DNA from: Methylobacterium indicum
Lineage (GTDB): Bacteria; Pseudomonadota; Alphaproteobacteria; Rhizobiales; Beijerinckiaceae
Length of the DNA: 57,262 nt
Direction of reading: 5' to 3'
Assembly: GCF_001043895.1 (NCBI RefSeq)
Contig: NZ_JTHF01000046.1
Coordinates: forward strand, 1-57,262
Both the position numbers and the translations under genes were made by a program. Below are positions 31,327 through 38,470 of this stretch, one piece after another. The notes beneath the pieces were generated by a model. That model saw only the letters and a list, made by a program, of their open reading frames with translations. It had not been told where the DNA came from and searched no databases. Each line of letters begins with the position of its first letter. Within the stretch, counting starts at the first letter, position 1.

Positions 31327-34044
31327 CTACTGGAGCGCGGGGGCCGGGCAGAACGAGGCGTCCTGCTTGAACAGGTCGCCGCCGTCCGGCTGCGCGATGT
31401 AGAAGTTGAAGTTCTGGTGGCGCAGGTAATAGCCCGGCCAGTCGATCGACTCGTAGGACGTGCAGGTTCCGGTGGTGCAGCCGCAGGTGCCGGCGAGCCC
31501 CGCCCGCGGCGTGAAGGTCGCGCCGCGCTTGAAGATGTCGCCGCCGTCGCTGGCCTGCTGGTAGATCTGGAAGTTCTGGTGGCGCAGGTACTGGCCGGCC
31601 GCCGTGCTCGACTGGAACGACACGCCCTGGCCGGCGAGCCCCGGCACCTGCCGGAACGTCGCCTGCTGGCGGTCGGAGGCGGTGGCCGGCGTCATCAGGC
31701 GGGCGGTGCCGCCGACATTGGTCAGGTAGCTCGTCGTGTAGTTGCTCGCCTGCAGGCTCACCGGCGTCGAGGCGGCGGAGCCGTCGGCCGGCGGCGCCGG
31801 GCAGAACGAGGCGTCCTGCTTGAACAGGTCGCCGCCGTCCGGCTGCGCGATGTAGAAGTTGAAGTTCTGGTGGCGCAGATAATAGCCCGGCCAGTCGATC
31901 GACTCGTAGGACGTGCAGGTTCCGGTGGTGCAGCCGCAGGTGCCGGCGAGCCCCGCCCGCGGCGTGAAGGTCGCGCCGCGCTTGAAGATGTCGCCGCCGT
32001 CGTTGGCCTGCTGGTAGATCTGGAAGTTCTGGTGGCGCAGGTACTGGCCGGCCGCCGTGCTCGACTGGAACGACACGCCCTGGCCGGCGAGCCCCGGCAC
32101 CTGCCGGAACGTCGCCTGCTGGCGGTCGGAGGCGGTGGCCGGCGTCATCAGGCGGGCGGTGCCGCCGACATTGGTCAGGTAGCTCGTCGTGTAGTTGCTC
32201 GCCTGCAGGCTCACCGCCGCGCCGCTGGCGACGCTCGTGCCGGTACCGCCGCCGGCGCCGGTGCCGCCACCTCCCGTGCCGCCGCCGGTGCCGCTACCGC
32301 CGCCGCCGGCCTGGCTGCCGGTCCCGGTGCCCGTCGCCGCGACCGCCGGGGCCGCCACCTGGCTCGGCGCCGCGACGCCGGCGCCGAGCGCCACGATCAC
32401 GCCCGGCGAGGGCACGCCCTTCTGGTCGATCGCGACGAGCTGGTAGTAGCCCGGAGGCGCGACGTTCGCCGAGGCCGGGGGCTGCAGGGTCACGGCCGTG
32501 CCGGCCTGGGTGAAGGCGGCGGGGATGCGGCGCTGGGTCGAGTTGAAGCTGTGCGTCGTCGCGCTCAGGCCGACCAGCACCACCTGGGCGAGGCCGTTCT
32601 GCGAGGTCAGCTCGAACTGCATCGCCTGGCCGTGCTGCAGCTGCGCGGTCGAGAGGCTGACGATCTGCGGGCGGGGCGCGAGCGCCGTCTTCCCGTCCAC
32701 GGTGGTGAACAGGTAGGGCGGGTAGAACACCTCGACGTTCTGGTTCGCCACCGGACCCGGCGCGCCGCCGCCGGCGAGCAGCACGGCGCCGTTCTGCATC
32801 AGGATCGCGCTCGAATGGTAGCCGCGATAGACCCCGCCGGAGGCACCCGCCGTCCAGGTCCCGGTCCGCGGGTCCCAGATCTCGGATTGCAGCACGGTGT
32901 CGCCGTCGGCCCGGTCGTTCCACTTGCTGCCGCCGGTCACGGCGATCTGGCCGGTCGGCAGCACCGTGGCGTTGGCCCAGGCGCGCCCGACGCTCATCGG
33001 GGCGGTGTCGGTCACCACCGGGTTGCCGCCGTTGATGTCGATCACCGTGGCGCGGCTGCTCGACAGGAAGCCGTTGCCGTTGTCGTAGCTGTTGCCGCCG
33101 ACCTGCAGGATGCGGCCGGTGTCGAACATCGCCGCCGTCGAGACCGGGCCGACATTCGGCGCGTCGAGGGCCGAGGCGGCGTCGCGCTGCGGCTCCTTGA
33201 AGGTCGTCACCGTCACGGCGCCGTTGCCGCTCGGATCGAGGAACCACATCTTCTCCGACGTGATGCCGAAGACCTTGCCGTTGGGGGCGACCCAGGCGCG
33301 CGGGTACCACCACCTGTTGTTGTCCGGCCCGAACGCGTCGCGACTCTTGGCGCCGAACAGGCTCGTCCACCGGGTGCCGTCGAAGAGCTCCGGGGTCATC
33401 CCGGTCATGTAGCCCTTGTCGATGCTGCCCTGCGGGTCGGCCCAGCCGCCCTGGTAGGGGTAGGAGCCGCCCATGATCAGCTGCCGACCGTTGGGCAGGG
33501 TCAGCATGGTCGAGTAGTAGCGGTCGTTGGCGAGCTTGGCGGCAACGGCGGTCACGGCGGTGGCGGTCCCGTTCAGGGTCAGGCTGCCCTTGTCGTTGCC
33601 GTTGTCGAAGATGCCGCCGGCGATCATCAGCGAGCCGTCGGGCCGGAAGGCCTGGGCGGCGCAGAAGCTGTTGATGCCGCCGACGCCCGCGAGGGTGATG
33701 TGCCCGGCTCCGAAGCCCTGGGTCGGATCCCAGCTGTCGAAGGTGCGGCCGTCCTGGGTTCCCGGATTGCCCGCCGGTGTGCCGAAGGACAGGATCTTGC
33801 CGCTCGGCAGCAGGCTCAGGGTGATGGCATTCATCGGCCAGCCCTGCACCCCAGAGAAGACGCCCGTCACCGGCGCGCCGTCGGGAAGGGCGAGACCCGC
33901 CATCGTCGGGTCGGCGACCGGATTGACCACCACCTTGAACTGCGCGGCCTCGGCCGGGGCGAGGAGGCCGGTCGCCAGCACCGTGGCAGAGAGCAGGGCG
34001 GCATCCCGCAGACGTTGGGCGGCGCCGCGTATCGGTACGGTCAT
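31327..34044 (-). CDS. Secreted galactose-oxidase-like copper radical oxidase with two CBM42/AbfB modules
   Basis: A 905-residue exported protein. The signal peptide is about 1-34 (ending LLAPAEAA). A kelch-type propeller covers about 40-450 and a galactose-oxidase C-terminal (DUF1929) domain about 455-560. A Gly/Thr linker covers about 570-608, followed by two near-identical AbfB-type (CBM42) modules of about 135 residues. Residues matching the galactose oxidase copper/radical site are all present: Cys128 (NSFCAA), Tyr177 (DRYYST), Tyr409-His410 (RGYHSS) and His498 (ATTHSFNSTQRR). An alcohol-to-aldehyde oxidase making hydrogen peroxide is therefore likely; the substrate is unknown. CBM42 modules usually bind arabinofuranose side chains, suggesting a plant-polymer-associated role. 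It is downstream of the SCO-like gene by 45 bp. Confidence 0.85.
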   Translation of the reverse strand: MTVPIRGAAQRLRDAALLSATVLATGLLAPAEAAQFKVVVNPVADPTMAGLALPDGAPVTGVFSGVQGWPMNAITLSLLPSGKILSFGTPAGNPGTQDGRTFDSWDPTQGFGAGHITLAGVGGINSFCAAQAFRPDGSLMIAGGIFDNGNDKGSLTLNGTATAVTAVAAKLANDRYYSTMLTLPNGRQLIMGGSYPYQGGWADPQGSIDKGYMTGMTPELFDGTRWTSLFGAKSRDAFGPDNNRWWYPRAWVAPNGKVFGITSEKMWFLDPSGNGAVTVTTFKEPQRDAASALDAPNVGPVSTAAMFDTGRILQVGGNSYDNGNGFLSSSRATVIDINGGNPVVTDTAPMSVGRAWANATVLPTGQIAVTGGSKWNDRADGDTVLQSEIWDPRTGTWTAGASGGVYRGYHSSAILMQNGAVLLAGGGAPGPVANQNVEVFYPPYLFTTVDGKTALAPRPQIVSLSTAQLQHGQAMQFELTSQNGLAQVVLVGLSATTHSFNSTQRRIPAAFTQAGTAVTLQPPASANVAPPGYYQLVAIDQKGVPSPGVIVALGAGVAAPSQVAAPAVAATGTGTGSQAGGGGSGTGGGTGGGGTGAGGGTGTSVASGAAVSLQASNYTTSYLTNVGGTARLMTPATASDRQQATFRQVPGLAGQGVSFQSSTAAGQYLRHQNFQIYQQANDGGDIFKRGATFTPRAGLAGTCGCTTGTCTSYESIDWPGYYLRHQNFNFYIAQPDGGDLFKQDASFCPAPPADGSAASTPVSLQASNYTTSYLTNVGGTARLMTPATASDRQQATFRQVPGLAGQGVSFQSSTAAGQYLRHQNFQIYQQASDGGDIFKRGATFTPRAGLAGTCGCTTGTCTSYESIDWPGYYLRHQNFNFYIAQPDGGDLFKQDASFCPAPALQ
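31343..32216 (-). repeat. Near-perfect 421-bp tandem duplication encoding the two AbfB modules
   Basis: Segments 31343-31763 and 31796-32216 match with only about two differences (one gives Asn versus Ser, one is silent) and are offset by exactly 453 bp (151 codons). The frame is kept. Confidence 0.95.
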
Positions 34045-34089
34045 GGTCGGGTCTTCCGGAGGCGAGAGGGAACGGAGCGGGACGCGGCC

Positions 34090-34731
34090 TCAGCGGGCGG
34101 CGTCGAGGCCCTGCGCGAAGGTGTCGAGGACGGCGATGTCACTGGCGAGCCGCGGACCATCGACCGGGTCGCCGCCGTAATTCGACGCGACCGCGCCGCG
34201 CCGGTCGAAGAGCAGGATCTGCGGCGGCGGCTCCGGCAGCGAGGCCGCCGGGTAGCGCAGCATCGCGGCGAGCGCGTCGCTCCAGGCCGGGGGGCCGGTC
34301 AGGAAGCGCAGCCGCGTCCCCGCCCCGACGGTGCCGTCCACGAAAGCCCGCAGGCGCGTGGGCGAGGCGTCGAACGAGACGGCGAGAAAGACCGCGCGGT
34401 CGCGCAGACCGTCCGGCAGGGAGCGGGCGGCCCGCTCGAGATCGAGGGTGCGGGCGACGCACACGATGGCGCAGTCCGGCGCCACGAAGGACACGACCAC
34501 GATCCGGTCGCGCAGGTCGTCGGGGCTCAGGGTTGCACCACCCTGGTCGATCCGGCGTCCCGCCGCGCCCGCGGGCCAGAGCAGACCGTCGAGGTCGCTG
34601 GTCGCCGGCCCGGCCGCCGCAATCCGCGGCTCGACGGAAGCGGTGCCGGTGCTCCCCCCCAACGTCAGGCCGAGGGCGAGCCCCGCGATGCACGTCATGA
34701 TCGGCCGCATGGCTCGAGTCCGCCAATCCAT
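34090..34731 (-). CDS. SCO1/SenC-like thioredoxin-fold protein, divergent metal site
   Basis: A 213-residue exported protein (206 if it starts at the ATG at 34710). A hydrophobic signal (IMTCIAGLALGLTLGG) precedes a thioredoxin-like domain with LRDRIVVVSFVAPDCAIVC. The CxxxC of SCO copper chaperones is present (Cys87 and Cys91), and FLAVSFDASPTRLRAFV matches the SCO core. The later histidine copper ligand expected before the FDRRG turn is absent (LPEPPPQILLFDRRG). It could be a disulfide reductant or a modified copper-delivery protein. It is the first gene of a two-gene unit with the copper radical oxidase, which makes a maturation role attractive but unproven. Confidence 0.72.
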   Translation of the reverse strand: MDWRTRAMRPIMTCIAGLALGLTLGGSTGTASVEPRIAAAGPATSDLDGLLWPAGAAGRRIDQGGATLSPDDLRDRIVVVSFVAPDCAIVCVARTLDLERAARSLPDGLRDRAVFLAVSFDASPTRLRAFVDGTVGAGTRLRFLTGPPAWSDALAAMLRYPAASLPEPPPQILLFDRRGAVASNYGGDPVDGPRLASDIAVLDTFAQGLDAAR

Positions 34732-35104
34732 CGCTGAGGAATTTCGCGATGGAGACCATGCCGGAGCGGACGTTGATATCCGGTAATCGGGCTCGGATAA
34801 CGAATCATGACCTCGCTTCCCCTGCGATCACGGGAGGTCTTCGCGACTACAACTTGCAGTGTATTCCCCGTCGATCGCCCGCATGATGAACGAGGTCTAT
34901 CCACGTCCGGAGAAAGGTCCGGAGATCGTTCGGCGATCGAGCAGCGGCGGGTGAAACAGGAGACCGAGACAGGTCGACCCGCCATGGTCGGCTCGCGACG
35001 ACCGGCGGCACCCGGCCCGAAGCCGTCACACTGGCCCGCGGGTGCGCCACGCGGTCCGCCGGATGGCGCCGCGGCACTGCGCCGAGCGGAACGGCGGGGC
35101 AGCC
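34732..35104. other. Intergenic stretch upstream of the SCO-like gene
   Basis: No gene supported. It holds the presumed minus-strand promoter of the SCO-like/oxidase pair. Open frames here lack start signals and domains. Confidence 0.4.
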
Positions 35105-35134
35105 GGAGGGGCCCGTGCTCCCGCGGGCCCCTCC
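35105..35134. repeat. 11-bp GC-rich hairpin before the duplicated unit
   Basis: GGAGGGGCCCG pairs perfectly with CGGGCCCCTCC around an 8-nt loop. There is no U-run. It lies just upstream of unit 1. Confidence 0.55.
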
Positions 35135-35156
35135 CACAGTCGGCTACGAATCCCCC

Positions 35157-35185
35157 TTGACCATCCCCCCGAGGAGGGGCAGCAT
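35157..35185 (+). promoter_or_regulatory. Putative promoter of unit 1
   Basis: TTGACC at 35157 and CAGCAT at 35180, spaced 17 bp. The same arrangement is kept in unit 2 although the spacer sequence has diverged. The -10 match is weak. Confidence 0.4.
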
Positions 35186-35218
35186 AGTTTTCATCGAGTC
35201 GAACTCGAGGAGGTAGCC

Positions 35219-35305
35219 ATGAATTCTCAAGGTTGCAGCCCTCACGCGACACATACCGATGCCGGTGACCAGGAAACTCCACCGGACTACTTGCGACAGG
35301 GGTAG
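35219..35305 (+). CDS. 28-aa mini-ORF, unit 1
   Basis: The ORF encodes a 28-residue hydrophilic peptide beginning MNSQGCSPHATHTDAGDQ and ending in RQG. GAGGAGG lies seven bases before the ATG, an unusually strong ribosome-binding site. There is no signal peptide or membrane segment; one Cys and two His are present. No family recognised. The peptide may be functional, or the ORF may be a leader or ribosome-binding part of a regulatory RNA. Confidence 0.55.
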   Translation: MNSQGCSPHATHTDAGDQETPPDYLRQG

Positions 35306-35307
35306 TG

Positions 35308-35389
35308 GTTCCAGGGCGGGCTGAATGCGGCACGGGGCCGAGACGGCCATCACCAGCGTGCCGCGCGAGAGCCACCCGTACCCTGGAAC
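35308..35389 (+). ncRNA. Nested-stem structured RNA segment, unit 1
   Basis: Three coaxial stems are visible: P1 GTTCCAGGG (35308-35316) with CCCTGGAAC (35381-35389); P2 GCGGCACG (35327-35334) with CGTGCCGC (35357-35364); and P3 GGCCG (35336-35340) with CGGCC (35344-35348), closed by an AGA loop. It begins two bases after the mini-ORF stop and ends 16 nt before the terminator. No known riboswitch, tmRNA or SRP RNA consensus was recognised. Confidence 0.6.
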
Positions 35390-35405
35390 GTGGACCCTGC
35401 CTTTT

Positions 35406-35433
35406 AAGGCTCGTCGGTGCGCCGGCGAGCCTT
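35406..35433 (+). terminator. Rho-independent terminator of unit 1
   Basis: A twelve-base-pair stem (AAGGCTCGTCGG / CCGGCGAGCCTT, one G-U pair) with loop TGCG, followed by CGTTGTTTT. Confidence 0.85.
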
Positions 35434-35576
35434 CGTTGTTTTGGGACTTTTGCGATTTGGTTCGTGCCCGGCAGGCCGGAGACGCCTGGACGCAGAGGCA
35501 GAAGAGAATATTCTTAACCTGTCGTTAAGTTCCCCACCCCTCGCAAAGATCGCGCGCAGCCGGCTACGAAATCCTC

Positions 35577-35605
35577 TTGACGACCCTCCGGCAGAGGAGC
35601 AGCAT
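35577..35605 (+). promoter_or_regulatory. Putative promoter of unit 2
   Basis: TTGACG at 35577 and CAGCAT at 35600, again spaced 17 bp and in register with unit 1. Confidence 0.4.
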
Positions 35606-35638
35606 AGTCCTCGTCGAGAAGAACTCGAGGAGGCCACC

Positions 35639-35725
35639 ATGAATTCTCAAGGTTGCAGCCCTCACGCGACACAAACCGATGCCGGTGACCAGGAAACTCC
35701 ACCGGACACCTTGCGACAGGGGTAG
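35639..35725 (+). CDS. 28-aa mini-ORF, unit 2
   Basis: Same length as the unit 1 ORF; the changes are His12 to Gln and Tyr24 to Thr. GAGGAGG precedes the ATG at the same distance. The changes are amino-acid-altering, so purifying selection on the peptide is not evident from this pair alone. Confidence 0.55.
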   Translation: MNSQGCSPHATQTDAGDQETPPDTLRQG

Positions 35726-35727
35726 TG

Positions 35728-35809
35728 GTTCCAGGGCGGGCTGAATGCGGCACGGGGCCGAGACGGCCATCACCAGCGTGCCGCGCGAGAGCCACCCGTA
35801 CCCTGGAAC
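35728..35809 (+). ncRNA. Nested-stem structured RNA segment, unit 2
   Basis: Identical in sequence to the segment at 35308-35389, so all three stems are preserved at 35728-35736/35801-35809, 35747-35754/35777-35784 and 35756-35760/35764-35768. Confidence 0.6.
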
Positions 35810-35825
35810 GTGGACCCTGCCTTTT

Positions 35826-35853
35826 AAGGCTCGTCGGTGCGCCGGCGGGCCTT
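35826..35853 (+). terminator. Rho-independent terminator of unit 2
   Basis: Same hairpin as unit 1, with a single A-to-G change (35848) that turns a U-A pair into U-G and so keeps the stem; CGTTATTTT follows. Confidence 0.85.
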
Positions 35854-35907
35854 CGTTATTTTGGGGTCCGGGCGGGGCATGCTACGGCGGTGGCAGGAGG
35901 ACCCCCG

Positions 35908-36189
35908 ATGTCATTCGATCGTTCCCGCCGCGGCAGCGACCCCCGGCAGGCCGCCGAGGCCGCGTTCCGGGCCGTGACCCGCAAGCCCGTGGAGGGCGCA
36001 GCGCCCCAGGACGGCAAGGACGCCGCAGCCAAGGGCGTGGTGAAACCCGCCGTCCGGGCGGCCGTGCCGGGCGTGCGCGAGACCGTGTCCCTGCGCCTCG
36101 ACCGCGACGTGCTCGAGCATTTCCAGGAAGAGGGGCCGGGCTGGCAGGACCGCATCAACGCGGCGCTCCGCAAGGTCGCCGGCCTGTGA
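35908..36189 (+). CDS. BrnA-like antitoxin (orphan)
   Basis: A 93-residue protein. The first 55 residues are basic and low-complexity. The C-terminal part VSLRLDRDVLEHFQEEGPGWQDRINAALRK matches the ribbon-helix-helix end of BrnA antitoxins, which dimerise, bind DNA and neutralise BrnT. GGCAGGAGG precedes the ATG at 35908. No BrnT-like gene is adjacent, so this may be a stand-alone DNA-binding regulator. It begins 55 bp after the terminator of unit 2. Confidence 0.72.
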   Translation: MSFDRSRRGSDPRQAAEAAFRAVTRKPVEGAAPQDGKDAAAKGVVKPAVRAAVPGVRETVSLRLDRDVLEHFQEEGPGWQDRINAALRKVAGL

Positions 36190-36205
36190 GGACGAGTCGT
36201 CTCTG

Positions 36206-36427
36206 ATGCGGCTGCGGCTCGCGGCCCTCCTCCTGCTGCTCGCCGTGCCCGCGCGGGCCGAGGGCGGGCTGGTGACCAACCCGTTCGCGTCGAATTACCG
36301 GTCCGTGCCGATCGACGCGCGATCCGCCCCGCCGGGGTTCAGCGCAGGAACTGCCCGAAGGCCCGCGGCCCGTCCGAGGTCTTCACGGTCCCGGTCACCT
36401 GCAGGGTCGCCGTATCGATCGCCGTGA
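36206..36427 (+). CDS. Short ORF with signal peptide, probably truncated
   Basis: A 73-codon ORF. Residues 1-19 form a clear signal peptide (MRLRLAALLLLLAVPARAE), followed by GGLVTNPFASNYRSVPIDAR. The remainder becomes arginine/serine-rich where it overlaps the 3' end of the convergent propeller gene by 89 bp. The natural reading is the 5' remnant of an exported-protein gene cut by rearrangement. Confidence 0.3.
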   Translation: MRLRLAALLLLLAVPARAEGGLVTNPFASNYRSVPIDARSAPPGFSAGTARRPAARPRSSRSRSPAGSPYRSP

Positions 36428-37310
36428 CGGTGTTCGATTCCCAGTTGGCGACATAGACCGTCTTGCCGTCCGGGCTCGCCTGGATGCCCTCCGGGTACTC
36501 TCCGACATCGAGGCGGGGCCCCGGTTCCAGGGTGGCGGTGTCGAAGGTGCTCACCGTACCACCATACTGGTCGGTCACGAAGGCGCGGCCCTGGGCGAGC
36601 GCCACCGCGTAGGGCCGCTCGCCGACCTTGACCCGGCCGACCTCGCGGCGCGTCGCGATGTCGACGACCGAGACGTCGTTCGAGCCGACATTGGCGCTGT
36701 AGGCCCGCTTGCCCGCGGCATCGATCGTGACCCCGAAGGGCCGGGTGCCGACCGGAATCACCGCGACCCGCTGGCGCGTCGCGGTATCGACGAGGGAGAG
36801 CGCGTCGTCGTCCCGGTCCGCCGCCAGGAGGAACCGGCCGTCCGGCGTCACCGCGATGCCCGACGGCGAGGTGCCGACCGGGATCTCGCCCGCGACCGTC
36901 AACGATGTCGGGTCGACCTGCCACAACCGCTTGGCGTACCAGTCGGCGACGTAGACCGCGCCGCTCACCGGGTTGACCCCGACCCCGAGGGGACCGCCCC
37001 CGAGGGCGACCGTCTGCACGACCCGGCGCGTGGCGGCGTCGATCACCACCAGGGCCTTGCCCTCCGGCGCCGTGACGTAGACCCGGGCCCGATCGGGCGA
37101 GAGCGCGATGCCGGCCGGGGCGCCGGGCACGGGAATCGTCGCCACCCGCTTCAGCCCGTCGAGCTCGACCACGTCGACCGCGTCGGCGTTCTGGGCGGTG
37201 ACGAACGCCTCCGTCGCCCCCGACGGCCCCGCCCGGGAGGGGACCGGCACGAGGCCGATCCCCAGGAGGAGGCAGAGCCCGGCGAGGGACCGGGCGCGCC
37301 CGCGGCTCAC
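36339..37310 (-). CDS. Exported YVTN-type beta-propeller protein
   Basis: A 323-residue periplasmic protein. The signal peptide ends near residue 28 (LGIGLVPVPSRA), followed by about seven repeats of the YVTN family (for example GKRAYSANVGSNDVSVVDIATRR and GKTVYVANWESNTVTAIDTAT). Such propellers accompany PQQ alcohol dehydrogenase systems. The GTG start at 37310 overlaps the stop of the MxaD-like gene (GTGA), so translation is probably coupled. It is the last gene of the minus-strand block from 41714. A role in dehydrogenase assembly or electron transfer is inference from context. Confidence 0.82.
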   Translation of the reverse strand: MSRGRARSLAGLCLLLGIGLVPVPSRAGPSGATEAFVTAQNADAVDVVELDGLKRVATIPVPGAPAGIALSPDRARVYVTAPEGKALVVIDAATRRVVQTVALGGGPLGVGVNPVSGAVYVADWYAKRLWQVDPTSLTVAGEIPVGTSPSGIAVTPDGRFLLAADRDDDALSLVDTATRQRVAVIPVGTRPFGVTIDAAGKRAYSANVGSNDVSVVDIATRREVGRVKVGERPYAVALAQGRAFVTDQYGGTVSTFDTATLEPGPRLDVGEYPEGIQASPDGKTVYVANWESNTVTAIDTATLQVTGTVKTSDGPRAFGQFLR

Positions 37311-37846
37311 GAACCGCTCTTCTCGAGCTTCGCCTTCAGGTTGTCGAGGCCGGCGCGGTACAGGGCCGACACCGCCTTGATCGCCGCCTCGTCGCTCAGC
37401 TCGGGCGGCGGATCGTTGTTCATGTAGCCGCGGTAGAACGCGCCGTCCCACACCACCTCGGACGCCTTGCCGCCGTCCGCCGGCTCGACCTTGATCGTCG
37501 AGGAGTAGTTGTTGACCGGCAGGACCTTCACGTCGACTTTGTTGATACGGTACGACAGGCTCTTCTGCTCGGCCGAGTACTTGTAGAGCTCTTCCTCGAC
37601 CGTGGCGCCACCCTTCAGGGTGAGGGTGCGGGTGGCCTTGACCTCGTTGCCGCCCTTGCCCTCGGTCTTCTCGACCGGCGGCAGCCAGCTCATGTCCTGG
37701 AAGTTGCCGACCACCGCCCAGACCTTGTCCGGCGAGGCGTTGATCGTGACCTTCTCCTCGACCTTCTTGCGGGTCGGGCCGTGGGCCTGGGCGGCGGGGG
37801 CCGCCGCGAAGGCGGCGACCAGGGCCGCCGCGATGATGCGCTTCAT
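37307..37846 (-). CDS. MxaD-like SRPBCC-family periplasmic protein
   Basis: A 179-residue exported protein. The signal peptide is MKRIIAAALVAAFAAAPAAQA, followed by HGPTRKKVEEKVTINASPDKVWAVVGNFQDMSWLPPVEK, the opening of an SRPBCC (polyketide-cyclase-like) fold. Genes of this kind (mxaD) accompany methanol dehydrogenase clusters, and MxaD is reported to assist electron transfer from the dehydrogenase to its cytochrome. The start at 37846 was chosen for the signal peptide. No dehydrogenase structural gene is in the window. It is 25 bp after the DUF447 gene and overlaps the propeller gene. Confidence 0.8.
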   Translation of the reverse strand: MKRIIAAALVAAFAAAPAAQAHGPTRKKVEEKVTINASPDKVWAVVGNFQDMSWLPPVEKTEGKGGNEVKATRTLTLKGGATVEEELYKYSAEQKSLSYRINKVDVKVLPVNNYSSTIKVEPADGGKASEVVWDGAFYRGYMNNDPPPELSDEAAIKAVSALYRAGLDNLKAKLEKSGS

Positions 37847-37871
37847 CGGATCTCTCCTGTTCACGCGTGTC

Positions 37872-38465
37872 TCACGCGTCATCGACCGCGAGGGAACCTC
37901 CGGCCGCCTGGGGCAGGGCGGCCGCGACCTTCGCGGCGATCCAGTTCCAGGCCTCGCGCTCGGCGGGCCCGGCCGTCTTCTCGACGGCGATGCGGTGGTG
38001 GTGCAGCTCGGCCAGCACCGTCGCGGGCTCCAGCATGTGCAGGCGCGTCGATAGGATCGCCGCCTCCAGCACCGCGCTCTGCGCCCGGTTGTAACCCAGG
38101 AAGGGGCGGTGCGCCTCGGCGCGCACCACCCGGCCGCGGAAGCGCGGCCGGACGGGATCGTCGCGCACCTCCGCGACCTGCAATTCCATGTGGCCGTAGG
38201 CCGCCTCCAGGCGCGGTACCGGAATGTCGCGGCACGGCACGGTCGCCCAGTCGCGCCGGCCGGTGACGCAGCCGGCGATCACCCGCATGTCGGAGGGCGC
38301 GGCGGCGGCGAAGAACGGCACCGCCTCCAGGTTGGCGATGGTCGGCGAGGGCCGGAACGGCGCCACCCAAAAATCGTCGCCGTCCCGGATCAGCCCGAAC
38401 GGCACGAGGTGCAGGGCGCCGTCGGGGTCGGCCGTCGTCACGATGGTCTCGAGGATCAGCGGCAC
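37872..38465 (-). CDS. DUF447 family protein (H4MPT/methylofuran-linked)
   Basis: A 197-residue protein starting at GTG 38465 (PLILETIVTTADPDGALHLVPFG). The flavin-reductase-like barrel features of DUF447 are visible: WVAPFRPSPTIANL, VIAGCVTGRRDWATVPC and the C-terminal RPFLGYNRAQSAVLEAAILSTRLHML. The family is restricted to methanogens and to bacteria with the H4MPT pathway, so a role in cofactor synthesis or protection is inferred. It starts 5 bp after the DUF6513 stop. Confidence 0.88.
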   Translation of the reverse strand: MPLILETIVTTADPDGALHLVPFGLIRDGDDFWVAPFRPSPTIANLEAVPFFAAAAPSDMRVIAGCVTGRRDWATVPCRDIPVPRLEAAYGHMELQVAEVRDDPVRPRFRGRVVRAEAHRPFLGYNRAQSAVLEAAILSTRLHMLEPATVLAELHHHRIAVEKTAGPAEREAWNWIAAKVAAALPQAAGGSLAVDDA

Positions 38466-38470
38466 GGCGC

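Larger units (their letters stand above)
35137..35862 (+). repeat. Two direct copies, exactly 420 bp apart, of a complete small transcription unit
   Basis: Unit 1 (about 35137-35442) and unit 2 (about 35557-35862) align without gaps. The 5' leader (before the ATG) has diverged noticeably, the 28-codon ORF has three differences, and the roughly 130 nt after the stop have one. Each unit contains a promoter-like pair, a Shine-Dalgarno sequence, a short ORF, a nested stem structure and a terminator. The spacer between units is unrelated and AT-richer. Confidence 0.93.

Noticed and set aside
31417..34737. Long plus-strand open frame (1106 codons) opposite the copper radical oxidase
   Set aside because: It is the antisense of a real gene pair with strong domains. 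The composition is Arg/Gly/His-rich and no domain is visible; long antisense frames are common at this GC content.
35219..35305. Mini-ORF as a PqqA, methanobactin or lasso-peptide precursor
   Set aside because: It lacks the PqqA Glu/Tyr core and any Cys-rich methanobactin core, and no modification enzyme genes are adjacent.
35308..35389. Nested stems as tmRNA, SRP RNA or a known riboswitch
   Set aside because: No tRNA-like domain, no GGAA-type SRP loop and no recognised riboswitch core; a terminator directly follows without a downstream coding gene in the same unit.
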